Origin: Variovorax sp.
GTDB lineage: Bacteria > Pseudomonadota > Gammaproteobacteria > Burkholderiales > Burkholderiaceae_C
Length of the DNA stretch: 64,000 bases
Assembly: GCA_004210915.1 (NCBI GenBank)
Contig: SEGS01000004.1
Span: forward strand, 40,473 to 104,472
Direction: 5' to 3'
Below are positions 44,743 through 53,834 of the stretch, one piece after another (positions within the stretch are counted from its first letter, which is position 1; every line of letters starts with the position of its first letter). Position numbers and translations under genes: made by a program. Below the pieces are notes generated by a model that did not search any database, was not told the origin of the DNA, and was given only the letters and a program-made list of their open reading frames with translations.

Positions 44743-46572
44743 TCAGGTCTCGCCGAGGAAACCGCCGCTCTGGTGCGCCCACAGGCGCGCGTAGAGCCCG
44801 CCTTTCGCCAAGAGCGTGGCGTGGTCGCCTTCTTCGACGACACGGCCTTCGTCGAGCACAATGAGCCGGTCCATGGCAGCGATGGTCGACAGGCGATGCG
44901 CGATCGCGATCACGGTCTTGCCCTCCATCAGCGTATAGAGGCTCTGCTGGATCGCGGCTTCAACTTCCGAGTCGAGGGCGCTGGTCGCTTCGTCGAGCAG
45001 CAGGATCGGCGCATCCTTGAGCACCACGCGCGCGATCGCCACGCGCTGGCGCTGGCCGCCGGAAAGCTTCACGCCGCGCTCGCCCACATGCGCTTCGTAC
45101 CCGCGGCGTCCGGTGGCATCGCCCAGCGTCTGGATGAAGTCGTGCGCCTCGGCGCGCACCGCGGCCGCCTCGATCGACTCGACGCTGGCGTCGGGCCGGC
45201 CGTAGGCAACGTTGTCGGCCACCGAGCGGTGCATCAGTGAGGTGTCCTGCGTGACCATCCCGATGTGCTTGCGCAGCGAGTCCTGCGTGACCTGCGCGAT
45301 GTCCTGCCCGTCGATCAGGATGCGACCGCCCTGCAGGTCGTGAAAGCGCAGCAGCAGATTCACGAGCGTCGATTTGCCCGCACCCGAACGGCCGACCAGT
45401 CCGATCTTCTCGCCGGGCTTCACGGTCATCGTCAGGTCGTCGATGACGCGGCGGCCGCCGTCGGCATAGTGGAAGCTCGCGTGCTCGAAGCGCACCTCGC
45501 CATGCGGCACGACCAGCGTGGCGGCGTTCGGCGCGTCGACCACGGTACGCGGGCGCGAAAGGGTCTTCATGCCGTCCTGCACCGTGCCGATGTTCTCGAA
45601 CAGGCTGGTCATCTCCCACATGATCCAGTGCGACATGCCCTGCAGGCGCAGGGCCATTGCGGTGGCCGCCGCCACCGAGCCCACGCCCACGGCGCCCTCC
45701 GACCAGAGCCACAGGGCCATGCCGGCCATGCCCGCGGTCAGGCCCATGCTGAGGGCATGGTTGACGATCTCGAAGGCGCTCACCAGCCGCATCTGGCCGT
45801 AGCCCGTGTGCATGAAGTCGCGCATCGCGTCGCGCGCGAAGCCGGCCTCGCGCTGGGTGTGCGAGAAGAGCTTGACGGTCGCGATGTTGGTGTACGCGTC
45901 GGTGATGCGCCCGGTCATCTGGGCGCGCGCATCGGCTTGCGCCTTGCCGATCTTGCCCAGGCGCGGCACGAAAAAGGCCAGCGCACCGATGTAAAGCGCC
46001 AGCCAGATCACGAACGGCCACACCAGCTGCACATCGAGCACGCTCACCAGAACGATCATGGTGCCGACGTACACCACCATCGCCACCAGCACGTCGGCCA
46101 GCACGAAGATGGTGTCGCGCACCGACAGCGCGGTCTGCATCACCTTGGCCGTGATGCGGCCGGCGAACTCGTCCTGGTAGAAGGCCATGCTCTGGCCGAG
46201 CATGAGGCGGTGGAAGTTCCAGCGCAGGCGCATCGGCAGGTTCACCGCCAGCGTCTGGTGCTTGACGATCGTCTGCAGCGCCACCGCTATCACGCTCAGC
46301 ACCAGCACGCCGGCCATCCAGCTCAGCGTGGTGCCGCGGTCCTGCCAGAGGCGCGAAGGGTCTTGGCCGCCCAGCCAGTCGACGATGCGCCCGAGCATCG
46401 CGAACAGCAGCGCCTCGAAGGTCGACATGGCTGCCGTGAGCAGCGACATCGCGACGATCTTGCCGCGCACGCCATGCGTGCAGGCCCAGAGAAAGGCGAA
46501 GAAACCGTGGGGCGGGAGCTGCGGCTCGGGGGCGGGGTAGGGATGAAGAAGCTTTTCGAAGAAACGGAACAC
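44743..46572 (-). CDS. ABC exporter, permease fused to ATPase
   Basis: 609-residue half-transporter of the MsbA/multidrug type. Six hydrophobic segments lie in the N-terminal 330 residues; the ATPase domain has Walker A GRSGAGKST, signature LSGGQRQRVAIARV, Walker B ILLLDEATSALD and the H-loop AHRLSTI. Two copies form the pump. The substrate (lipid, drug or peptide) is not evident. It is divergent from no gene; it precedes the ferritin-like gene tail to tail. Confidence 0.92.
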   Translation of the reverse strand: MFRFFEKLLHPYPAPEPQLPPHGFFAFLWACTHGVRGKIVAMSLLTAAMSTFEALLFAMLGRIVDWLGGQDPSRLWQDRGTTLSWMAGVLVLSVIAVALQTIVKHQTLAVNLPMRLRWNFHRLMLGQSMAFYQDEFAGRITAKVMQTALSVRDTIFVLADVLVAMVVYVGTMIVLVSVLDVQLVWPFVIWLALYIGALAFFVPRLGKIGKAQADARAQMTGRITDAYTNIATVKLFSHTQREAGFARDAMRDFMHTGYGQMRLVSAFEIVNHALSMGLTAGMAGMALWLWSEGAVGVGSVAAATAMALRLQGMSHWIMWEMTSLFENIGTVQDGMKTLSRPRTVVDAPNAATLVVPHGEVRFEHASFHYADGGRRVIDDLTMTVKPGEKIGLVGRSGAGKSTLVNLLLRFHDLQGGRILIDGQDIAQVTQDSLRKHIGMVTQDTSLMHRSVADNVAYGRPDASVESIEAAAVRAEAHDFIQTLGDATGRRGYEAHVGERGVKLSGGQRQRVAIARVVLKDAPILLLDEATSALDSEVEAAIQQSLYTLMEGKTVIAIAHRLSTIAAMDRLIVLDEGRVVEEGDHATLLAKGGLYARLWAHQSGGFLGET

Positions 46573-46645
46573 AACGCGGTCTCGCGGTCTTTCAGGGAGC
46601 GCCGACTATAGGGCGCGGGCCGGCCGAAAGCTGACTGCAGGGGCT

Positions 46646-47362
46646 TCAGCCGCCCAGACCTGCGTAGACGTTCTGCACGTCGTCGTTGGCGTCAATGGCG
46701 GCCAGGAAAGACTCGACCTCCTCGAGGTGCTCGGCACTCAGGCTGGCCGGGTCGACCGGGTTCTTCGCGCGGTAGCCAAGCCGGGCCGACAGCACGGTGA
46801 AGCCCTGCGCGGGCAGCGCGCGGCTCACCAGGTCGAGGTCGGTCGGCGCGGTCTGGAACAGCGTGACGCCTTCGTCGGCGCCCGCTTCGAAGTCCTGCGC
46901 ACCGGCTTCGATCGCGGCCAGTTCTGGATCGGCGCCGGTGGCGCTCGCAGGCTCGGCCTCGATCAGGCCCAGGTGGTCGAAGTCCCAGGCGACCGACCCC
47001 GATGTGCCCAGCTGGCCCTTGCGGAACAGCACGCGCATTTCCGGCGCGGTGCGGTTCACGTTGTCGGTGAGGCATTCGACCATCACCGGCACGCGGTGCG
47101 GCGCGAAGCCTTCATAGATCACATGCTCAAAATGCACGGCTTCGCCCGTCAGGCCCGCGCCTTTCTTGATGGCGCGCTCCAGCGTTTCCTTGGGCATCGA
47201 CACCTTGCGCGCCTGTTCCACCACCAGCCGCAGCTTCGAGTTGGAGGCCGGATCGGCACCGTTGCGCGCGGCGATCATGATGTCCTTGGCCAGCCGCCCG
47301 AACAGCTTGCCCTTGGCATTGGCTGCCAGTTCCTTGCCCTTTGCTTTCCACTGCGCGCCCAT
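46646..47362 (-). CDS. YebC/PmpR-family DNA-binding protein
   Basis: 238-residue member of the YebC family. The beginning is [20 protein letters not shown], with the usual HSKW replaced by QWKA as in the YeeN-like subgroup. Then come [42 protein letters not shown] and GSVAWDFDH. YebC proteins regulate transcription and also resolve stalled translation of proline stretches. Which of these roles applies here is unknown. A TATATA-like -10 lies about 36-40 nt upstream. Confidence 0.9.
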   Translation of the reverse strand: MGAQWKAKGKELAANAKGKLFGRLAKDIMIAARNGADPASNSKLRLVVEQARKVSMPKETLERAIKKGAGLTGEAVHFEHVIYEGFAPHRVPVMVECLTDNVNRTAPEMRVLFRKGQLGTSGSVAWDFDHLGLIEAEPASATGADPELAAIEAGAQDFEAGADEGVTLFQTAPTDLDLVSRALPAQGFTVLSARLGYRAKNPVDPASLSAEHLEEVESFLAAIDANDDVQNVYAGLGG

Positions 47363-47412
47363 GTCGTTGTCCTTGGTTGTTTCAGCCTTTGGTTATATAC
47401 CGCGAGTGCGCA

Positions 47413-48297
47413 TCAGTTGGTCAATTGCTCGCTCAGGTGGTCGATGAAGCTGCGCAGCTTGGGCGTCATGTACTGGCGACTGGTGTACACCGCGAACAGC
47501 GTGACCACCGGCGCTGTGAAGTCGGGCAGCACCGCCACCAGCCGGCCGGCGGCCAGTTCGTCAGCGACCAGCCAGTCCGGCAGGAAGGACACGCCGACGC
47601 CCGCGCGCACCGCGTGCAGTGCCAGCGTCGTGTCGTCGGAGCGCATCACCGGCTGCAGCCGCAACGGCACCTGGCGCCCTGCGGGTCCGCGCAGTGAGAT
47701 GCCTTCGAGGTTGACGTAGCTGGGCACGATCGCGCCCAACCGGGCCAGATCGGCCGGGGCCGTGGGTACCCCGTGCCGTTGCAGGAAATCCGGCGCGGCG
47801 ACGAGGTGAAAAGGCACCCGGCACAGCGGCCGCGCGATCAGCGCATTCGACGGCTCCTGCGTGGCGCGCAGCGCCAGGTCGTAGCCGTCGGCGGCCAGAT
47901 CGACCTTGCGGTTTTCCAGGTGCATGTCGACCAGCACTTCGGGGCAGCGCACGCGGTAGTCGGCCAGGACCCGTGCGAAGCGGGGCGTGGCACACCAAAC
48001 AGGCGCGCTCACCTTGAGTTCACCGCGCGGCGTCGCGTTGCGCTGGCCGATGGCGGCACCGGCGGCATCGAGCAGATCGAGCGCCTGCGTGCTCTGTTCA
48101 TACCAGGCGGTACCCGCCTCGGTCAGGCTCAGGTGGCGGCTCGACCGGTGCAGCAGCCGCGCGCCCAGGTCTTTCTCGAGCTGGGCCACGTGTTTGCTCA
48201 CCATCGGCGGCGAGATCCCGAGCCGGTCGGCCGCGGCGGTGAAGCTGCCCGCTTCGACGACGCTGCGGAACACGCGCAGGCTGGTCATGCGATCCAT
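47413..48297 (-). CDS. LysR-type regulator divergent from a DODA-type dioxygenase
   Basis: 294-residue LysR regulator of the CrgA-like group. The helix-turn-helix is at residues 1-60 (MTSLRVFRSVVEAGSFTAAA, recognition helix SPPMVSKHVAQLEKDLGARL). The C-terminal domain has LKVSAPVWCATPRFARVL and DLALRATQEPSNALIARPL. ATG 48297 is the best start; the frame remains open upstream inside the divergent gene. A 14-bp perfect palindrome lies 25 nt upstream in the shared intergenic region. Confidence 0.88.
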   Translation of the reverse strand: MDRMTSLRVFRSVVEAGSFTAAADRLGISPPMVSKHVAQLEKDLGARLLHRSSRHLSLTEAGTAWYEQSTQALDLLDAAGAAIGQRNATPRGELKVSAPVWCATPRFARVLADYRVRCPEVLVDMHLENRKVDLAADGYDLALRATQEPSNALIARPLCRVPFHLVAAPDFLQRHGVPTAPADLARLGAIVPSYVNLEGISLRGPAGRQVPLRLQPVMRSDDTTLALHAVRAGVGVSFLPDWLVADELAAGRLVAVLPDFTAPVVTLFAVYTSRQYMTPKLRSFIDHLSEQLTN

Positions 48298-48321
48298 AGA
48301 TGGTTTCCTCTGGAGAAACGA

Positions 48322-48335
48322 ACCCGTGCACGGGT
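48322..48335. promoter_or_regulatory. Palindrome ACCCGTGCACGGGT in the LysR-DODA divergent region
   Basis: A perfect 14-bp palindrome 25 nt from the LysR start codon and 58 nt from the dioxygenase ATG. Further downstream TGCAT and GATGCA motifs (48360-48376) may belong to the same operator. It is a candidate operator of the LysR regulator; the binding is inferred. Confidence 0.5.
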
Positions 48336-48393
48336 GGCTCTCGAATTCTGCATGGGAAATCCTTACATTGGATGCAACCCAAGGAGTTTCACG

Positions 48394-49218
48394 ATGACAG
48401 CCTCCAATTCGACCGCACAACGTCTGCCCACCTATTTCATTTCCCACGGCGGTGGCCCTTGGCCGTGGATGAAGAAGGAGATGGGCGATGCCTACGCCCA
48501 GCTCGAAGCTGCGCTGGCCGACATGCCCCGCCAGATCGGTCGCACGCCGCGTGCGATCCTCATGGTGTCGGCGCACTGGGAAGCGCCCGCCTTCACGGTG
48601 CAGGGCAACCCCAGACCGCCCATGATCTATGACTACGGCGGCTTCCCGGCGCACACCTATGAAGTGCACTATGACGCGCCCGGCTCGCCGGAAGTCGCCC
48701 GGCGCGTGCATCAACTGATCGAAGCGGCCGGCCTGCCCGCAGCCATCGACCCGGCGCGGGGCTTCGACCACGGCGCCTTCTCGCCGATGGCGGCCATTTA
48801 CCCGAAGGCCGAGGTGCCGATGGTGCAGCTCTCGCTCAAGCGCGGGCTCGACCCCGCCGAGCATCTGGCGCTGGGCCGGGCGCTGGCGCCGTTGCGCGAC
48901 GAGGACGTGCTCATCGTCGGCAGCGGCCTGAGTTACCACAACCTGCGCAACTTCGGCCCGCAGGCGCACGGCGTCTCGAAGGCCTTCGACGACTGGCTCG
49001 ACGACACCGTGGTGCAGGGCGCGCCGGCCGACCGCGCGTCCCGCCTGGCCGACTGGGCGGCGGCGCCCTCGGCCCGTGCCGCCCATCCGCGCGAGGAGCA
49101 CTTGATTCCGTTGATGGTCGCGGTCGGCGCTGCCGAAACCGAGGCCGGCGAGCGCGTGTACCACGAGGAGGCTTTCATGGGTGGCCTGGTGGTCTCGAGT
49201 TTCCGTTTCGGGGCCTGA
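48394..49218 (+). CDS. DODA-type extradiol dioxygenase (YgiD/LigB-like)
   Basis: 274-residue member of the DODA/LigB class III extradiol dioxygenases. Expected metal ligands are in ISHGGGPWPW, VSAHWEAPAF and FDHGAFSPM, with a later His in GLSYHNLRNF. The family cleaves catecholic rings such as DOPA, though bacterial members often have unknown substrates. AAGGAG precedes ATG 48394. It is divergent from a LysR gene that should control it. Confidence 0.9.
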   Translation: MTASNSTAQRLPTYFISHGGGPWPWMKKEMGDAYAQLEAALADMPRQIGRTPRAILMVSAHWEAPAFTVQGNPRPPMIYDYGGFPAHTYEVHYDAPGSPEVARRVHQLIEAAGLPAAIDPARGFDHGAFSPMAAIYPKAEVPMVQLSLKRGLDPAEHLALGRALAPLRDEDVLIVGSGLSYHNLRNFGPQAHGVSKAFDDWLDDTVVQGAPADRASRLADWAAAPSARAAHPREEHLIPLMVAVGAAETEAGERVYHEEAFMGGLVVSSFRFGA

Positions 49219-49265
49219 TCGGCACTCGAGGGCGGGGCTGCCCCGCCAGGCGCCAGAATGCGGAC

Positions 49266-49613
49266 ATGAGCGACCCTGACAACGTGAACGGCGACTACGT
49301 CGAATTCGAAGAGTTCCGGAACGGCCTGCCATTGGGACGCTTCCGGATCATCGTCAACCCCAAGCTGGCCGCGCCGTTCGTGGCCCACTGCACACGGGTC
49401 ACCCCGGTGGCCCTCGCGTTGATCGGCCCGGGCGTCGGCGTCGCGCTGATGGGCCATCCTTGGGCCGGCGGCTTGCTTATCGCGGCGGGCATCCTGCTGC
49501 GGCGAATGGTCAAGACCCAGGCGCCCCGCATCCTGCTGTACCTGTCCACGCGGCTGCCTTCGGTCTACGAGCAGGCGACGGAACACGGCGTGATGGAAGT
49601 GCGCCGGGCCTGA
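49266..49613 (+). CDS. Small membrane protein of unknown function
   Basis: 115-residue protein with two hydrophobic segments (about residues 46-62, VTPVALALIGPGVGVAL, and 64-80, HPWAGGLLIAAGILLRR) after an acidic cytosolic start. Not recognised as any family. Starts 47 nt after the dioxygenase gene, with a GGCGGGGC...GCCCCGCC hairpin between, so it may be a separate transcript. Confidence 0.65.
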   Translation: MSDPDNVNGDYVEFEEFRNGLPLGRFRIIVNPKLAAPFVAHCTRVTPVALALIGPGVGVALMGHPWAGGLLIAAGILLRRMVKTQAPRILLYLSTRLPSVYEQATEHGVMEVRRA

Positions 49614-49677
49614 GGCGGCCCGGCCTTGCCCGGCCGTCGCATGGCCGGTTTTATGATCGCCCGTTTGAGGAAGCAGG

Positions 49678-49974
49678 ATGCACGGTTTTCTTCGCGTGGC
49701 CCGCGGTCTGTCGATTGCATGGGCGGTCGCCGCGGTGATTTTCATGGGCCAGGCGGTCAAGCCTTCGATCGACGGCGCGTCGATGATGGCCGATTGGGCA
49801 AAAGCCTTCGGCTGGCTGGTCGGCGCGCAGCTTCATTGGACCGGCCAGGAAACGGCGGAGAGCATGCGCGCGCTGCTGCTCAAGAGCGTCGGCCAGGTGC
49901 TCTTCTTCTTCGGCTGGGTCGTGGCACTGATCGCCACCCGGTCCAGAGACGGCCGATCCGGCAGCCCTCGGTAA
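49678..49974 (+). CDS. Small two-span membrane protein of unknown function
   Basis: 98-residue protein with a hydrophobic N-terminal segment (ARGLSIAWAVAAVIFMG) and a second one near residues 68-86 (LLLKSVGQVLFFFGWVVALI). The linking 45 residues are polar. No family recognised. Its stop shares a base with the start of the next gene (TAATG), so it is translationally coupled to the alpha/beta hydrolase. Confidence 0.65.
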   Translation: MHGFLRVARGLSIAWAVAAVIFMGQAVKPSIDGASMMADWAKAFGWLVGAQLHWTGQETAESMRALLLKSVGQVLFFFGWVVALIATRSRDGRSGSPR

Positions 49975-50861
49975 TGAGCAACGCCGACGCCGACATGGCC
50001 GACGCCTCGCTGCGTGCCGCACACGCCACCATCGCGCAATTCGACGCACGCGCGTCCCGTCACGATGTCGAGCACCAGGGCGTTCGCGTGCGCTGGCGCC
50101 GCTTCGGCCCCGAGCACAGCGTGTTGCCGCCGCTGGTGTTGTTGCATGGCGGCCATGGCAGCTGGCTGCACTGGTTGCGCAACATCGATGCGTTGTCGGT
50201 GGGCCGCGCCCTGTGGCTGCCCGACATGCCGGGCTTCCACGATTCGGACGTGCCGCGTGCCGCAGCGCCGGGCGAAGATGCGCTGGACCCGCTGCTGGAC
50301 GCGCTGGGCGGCTCGCTTGATGCGCTGATCGGCGCCGGCACGCCGATCGACCTCGGCGGTTTCTCCTTCGGCGGACTGACGGCGGCCCGGTTCGCCGCGC
50401 GCCGCGGTGCCGTGCGGAAGCTGGCGCTGATGGGCAGCGGTGGTCACGGCACGCTGCGCCGCATGTCGACGCAGATGATCAACTGGCGCGCCGCGCCCGA
50501 CCGCGAGGCCGAGATCGCGGCGCTGCGCCACAACCTCGCGGCGCTCATGCTGCACGATCCTCAGGCGCTCGACGCATTGGCCTTCGCCATCCATGACGTC
50601 TCGTGCCACGGCACACGCCTTCGCAGCAAGGAGATCTCGCTGGCCGGCGGGCTGCAGCGGGCGCTGGCGGCGCACGCGGGTCCGCAGCTCCTGGTGTGGG
50701 GCGAGTTCGATGTCACGGCCGATCCGCGACCGCTGGTCGCGCAACTGGCGGCCTCGCACCCGCAACGTCGCGCAGTCGTGGTCGACGACGCCGGGCACTG
50801 GGTCCAGTACGAGCGGGCCGCAGAAACGAACCGTTTGTTGCTCGAGTTTCTGGGCGGCTGA
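49974..50861 (+). CDS. Alpha/beta hydrolase
   Basis: 295-residue alpha/beta hydrolase. The oxyanion segment is VLLHGGHGSWLHWLRN, the nucleophile is in DLGGFSFGGLTAARF (Gly-x-Ser-x-Gly type), the acid is probably in LLVWGEFDVTADP, and the catalytic His is in DDAGHWVQYE. The pattern resembles meta-cleavage hydrolases and epoxide hydrolase relatives. The substrate is unknown. It is coupled to the small membrane protein upstream. Confidence 0.87.
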   Translation: MSNADADMADASLRAAHATIAQFDARASRHDVEHQGVRVRWRRFGPEHSVLPPLVLLHGGHGSWLHWLRNIDALSVGRALWLPDMPGFHDSDVPRAAAPGEDALDPLLDALGGSLDALIGAGTPIDLGGFSFGGLTAARFAARRGAVRKLALMGSGGHGTLRRMSTQMINWRAAPDREAEIAALRHNLAALMLHDPQALDALAFAIHDVSCHGTRLRSKEISLAGGLQRALAAHAGPQLLVWGEFDVTADPRPLVAQLAASHPQRRAVVVDDAGHWVQYERAAETNRLLLEFLGG

Positions 50862-50894
50862 GCGCGGGCGCCCTGCGATGGCCACAATGGCCGC

Positions 50895-51461
50895 ATGACC
50901 CTCGACACCCGCACCCAGAAACAGAAGATGCTCGCCGGCGACCTGTACGACGCCGGCGATGCAGAAATCCAGTCGGACCTGGCCGCCACGCGCGAATGGC
51001 TGGTTCGCTACAACGCCTCGCTGGGCGCAACCAGCGCCGCGCGGCACCGCTTGCTGGTGGAGCGCCTGGCCGCGGTCGGGCCGGGCGCGGCCATCCGTCC
51101 GCCTTTCCACTGCGACTATGGCTTCAACATCCGCGTGGGCGAGGGCGTGTTCCTCAATTTCAATTGCGTCATCCTCGATGTGGTCGAGGTCTCCATCGGC
51201 GACAAGACGCAGATCGGTCCGGGCGTCCAGATCCTCACGGCCGACCATCCACGTTCGCCGGAAGAGCGCGCGTCGGGCCTGGAGTTCGGGCGGCCGATCC
51301 GCATCGGCCGCAACGTCTGGATCGGTGGCGGCGCGATCCTGCTGCCCGGCGTCACGGTGGGCGACGACGCGCTGATCGGTGCGGGCAGCGTGGTCACGCG
51401 CGACGTGCCTGCCGGCGCCACGGTGGTCGGCAATCCGGCGCGCGTGCGGTCCGGCGCCTGA
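50895..51461 (+). CDS. Hexapeptide-repeat O-acetyltransferase (maltose acetyltransferase-like)
   Basis: 188-residue left-handed beta-helix acetyltransferase of the LacA/Maa group. N-terminal KQKMLAGDLYDAGDAE and the catalytic His of ILTADHP are family features, as is the late IWIGGGAILLPGV-type repeat (read NVWIGGGAILLPGVTVGDDA). It transfers acetyl from acetyl-CoA to sugar hydroxyls. Starts 33 nt after the hydrolase; converges with the aldo/keto reductase with 2 nt between stops. Confidence 0.93.
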   Translation: MTLDTRTQKQKMLAGDLYDAGDAEIQSDLAATREWLVRYNASLGATSAARHRLLVERLAAVGPGAAIRPPFHCDYGFNIRVGEGVFLNFNCVILDVVEVSIGDKTQIGPGVQILTADHPRSPEERASGLEFGRPIRIGRNVWIGGGAILLPGVTVGDDALIGAGSVVTRDVPAGATVVGNPARVRSGA

Positions 51462-51463
51462 GA

Positions 51464-52420
51464 TCAAACGGCCAGTGAGGCCGCGTGGCGCCGCCAGAAG
51501 GCGGCGTCCGGCAGCGTGCCACGCCCGGCGGCCGCGTTGTCGGCCATGTGCGCGGGCCGGCTGGTCCCGGGAATCGCGCAGGTGATGGCGGGTTGGCCCA
51601 GCACGAACTTCAGCAGCACCTGGGCCCAGCTGGTGCAGCCGATCTCCGCCGCCCAGCCGGGCAGGGGTTGGCCCTGCAGCCGCCGCAGCAAACCGCCGCC
51701 GCCAAACGGCGTGTTGGCGATCACAGCGATGCCGCGCTCGGCCGCCAGCGGCAGCAGGCGCTTCTCGGCTTCGCGCTGGTCGAGCGAATAGTTGATCTGC
51801 AGGAAATCGAGCGTCTGGGCGCGCATCACCGCCTCGACATCACCATAGGCCGATGCGGTGTAGTGCGTGATGCCGATGTAGCGGATGCGGCCGGCGGCCT
51901 TCCACTCGCGCAGCGTGGCGAGCTGGGTGCGCCAGTCGACCAGGTTGTGCACCTGCATCAGGTCGATGCGGGCGGCGCGCAAACGCGCGAAGGATTGCTC
52001 CATCTGCGCCACACCTTCGGCACGGCCGCGCGTCCAGACCTTGGTCGCGAGGAAAGCTCGCTCATGGGTCTTCGCAGCAGACAGCAATTCGCCCGTGGTT
52101 TCCTCGGCGCGGCCGTACATCGGCGAGCTGTCGATCATCTGGCCACCGGCGTCGAACAGCGCCTTCAGCACGCCGGCGAGGCGCTGGTACTCGGCGCTGC
52201 CGGGGCGGTGATCGAAGCCGATCCAGGTGCCGCAGCCGATCACGGGCATCGGTTCCTGGCTCGACGGGATCGGCCGGGTTTGCAGCGGCGCGGTGGCGGC
52301 GCCGCCCTGGGCCAGCGCGCCGGCAGGCAGCGCCGCACCCACCGATATGCCGAGCGCCATGCGCAGCAGTTGGGCGCGGCGCAGTCCGGCAGGATGGGCG
52401 TGCATGAGCGGTGTGGGCAT
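51464..52420 (-). CDS. Exported aldo/keto reductase
   Basis: 318-residue aldo/keto reductase with an N-terminal extension that looks like a twin-arginine signal (GLRRAQLLRMALG followed by a hydrophobic Ala-rich segment to ALAQ). The tetrad is visible: Asp and Tyr in IDSSPMYGRAEE, Lys in LATKVWTRG, His in MQVHNLVDWR. A Tat export signal on a NADPH-dependent fold is unusual but known in a few families. Substrate unknown. Confidence 0.85.
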   Translation of the reverse strand: MPTPLMHAHPAGLRRAQLLRMALGISVGAALPAGALAQGGAATAPLQTRPIPSSQEPMPVIGCGTWIGFDHRPGSAEYQRLAGVLKALFDAGGQMIDSSPMYGRAEETTGELLSAAKTHERAFLATKVWTRGRAEGVAQMEQSFARLRAARIDLMQVHNLVDWRTQLATLREWKAAGRIRYIGITHYTASAYGDVEAVMRAQTLDFLQINYSLDQREAEKRLLPLAAERGIAVIANTPFGGGGLLRRLQGQPLPGWAAEIGCTSWAQVLLKFVLGQPAITCAIPGTSRPAHMADNAAAGRGTLPDAAFWRRHAASLAV

Positions 52421-52442
52421 GAAGGCTCCTCGGTGGCGGGTG

Positions 52443-53834
52443 TCAGGGAGTGGACGGCGGGGCGGCGCCGGAGTTCCGCGCGCTGGCGCGCTCCCCCTGC
52501 AAACGGCGTTCCTGCTGACGCGCCAGCCAGACCGACAGCGCCGCCCAAAGGCCCGCCAGCGGAATCGCCAGCGCCGCCAGTCCGGCGAAACCGATGCCGA
52601 TGGCCGTGAGCCCGGCCGAGATCCAGCCGCTCACCGCATCGCCGCCGCGGTAGACCACCGTGTCGATCGCGTTCTTGGCCTTGTACTTGGCTTCGCGGTC
52701 GACCACGGTGAAGAGCACTTCGCGCGCCGGCCTGGCGATGGCGTAGTCGAAAGCGCGCCGCACCGCCTGCGCGAGCGCCAGCACCACCACTGTGGGCGAG
52801 AAGGCCACGGCCGCGAACGCGAGGGCCGAGGCCAGCGGCAGCACCACCAGCGCGGTGCCGACACCGAAGCGGCGCATCACGCGGCCCGTGATGAACAGCT
52901 GCAGCAGCAGCGTCAGCGTCGACACGCCCAGATCGACCAGCGCGAAAAAGCGCGTGCGCGACGCCGTGTCGGCAAAGGCGCCCACCACGATGCGGCCCTG
53001 CTCGAAATACAGGAAGGTCGAGGCGGCCGTGTGCAGCAGCAGGTAGCCGCACAGACCGAGCAGGTACGGCGAGCGGGCGATCAGCACCAGCCCGTCGAGC
53101 ACGCCGCCGCCAATCGGGCGACCGTCGGCGCGGGCCGTGGCCGCACCCGGCTCGCCGGCCTGCGCCGCCGCGCCGTCCCGCGCGTCCTCGCGCGCGCCCT
53201 CGCGTGGATAGAGTCGCGCGAAGCACTGCAGCGCGACCTCGAGCAGCAGCGCCGCGCCGAGCGTGAGCGCCACCGGCCCGAGCGTCGACACCACCGTTGC
53301 TGCCAGCGCCGGCCCGACGAAGGTGCCCGCGGTGCCGCCGGCCGCGATGAAGCCGAACAGCCGCCGCGCCTGCGCGTTGCTGAAGCAGTCCGCCAGCACG
53401 CTCCAGAAAATGCTGATGACGAACAGGTTGAAGACGCTGATCCACACGAAGAACACGCGGCCCACCCAGATGCTCTGGACCCCGGTGGCGATCAGCACGC
53501 AGAACACCAGGATGCTGGCCGTGAAGAAACGGTAGGCGAGCGGCACAAAGCGGCGCGGCGCCAGGCGTGTGACCAGCGCGCCGAAGAGCGGCACCAACGC
53601 CAGCATGGCCACGAAGGTGGCGGTGAAGAGCCACTGCAATTCGTCGGCACCACCGGCCAGCCCCATCGCGTCGCGCAGAGGCCGCAGCAGGTAGTAACCG
53701 CTCAACAGGCAGAAGAACCAGCCGGCGCCCAGCAGCAGGGCGCGCACCTCGTGCGGCTCGACGTCGACCCCACGGCGCAGCAGGCGGACCGGCAAACTCC
53801 GGGATTCGGAGGCCGCCGTACCGCCGCGCGTCAC
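52443..53834 (-). CDS. NTP/NDP-exchange-like MFS membrane protein
   Basis: 463-residue membrane protein with about 12 hydrophobic segments and the pattern of the ATP:ADP antiporter-like family (EVRALLLGAGWFFCLLSGYY, LLRPLRDAMG, then a central RRLFGFIAAGGTAGTFVGPA, and late RPAREVLFTVVDREAKYKAK). True nucleotide exchangers are in intracellular bacteria; free-living relatives have unknown substrates. The start is a GTG whose next base overlaps the RND pump's stop (GTGA), so it is coupled to efflux pump synthesis. Confidence 0.8.
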   Translation of the reverse strand: MTRGGTAASESRSLPVRLLRRGVDVEPHEVRALLLGAGWFFCLLSGYYLLRPLRDAMGLAGGADELQWLFTATFVAMLALVPLFGALVTRLAPRRFVPLAYRFFTASILVFCVLIATGVQSIWVGRVFFVWISVFNLFVISIFWSVLADCFSNAQARRLFGFIAAGGTAGTFVGPALAATVVSTLGPVALTLGAALLLEVALQCFARLYPREGAREDARDGAAAQAGEPGAATARADGRPIGGGVLDGLVLIARSPYLLGLCGYLLLHTAASTFLYFEQGRIVVGAFADTASRTRFFALVDLGVSTLTLLLQLFITGRVMRRFGVGTALVVLPLASALAFAAVAFSPTVVVLALAQAVRRAFDYAIARPAREVLFTVVDREAKYKAKNAIDTVVYRGGDAVSGWISAGLTAIGIGFAGLAALAIPLAGLWAALSVWLARQQERRLQGERASARNSGAAPPSTP

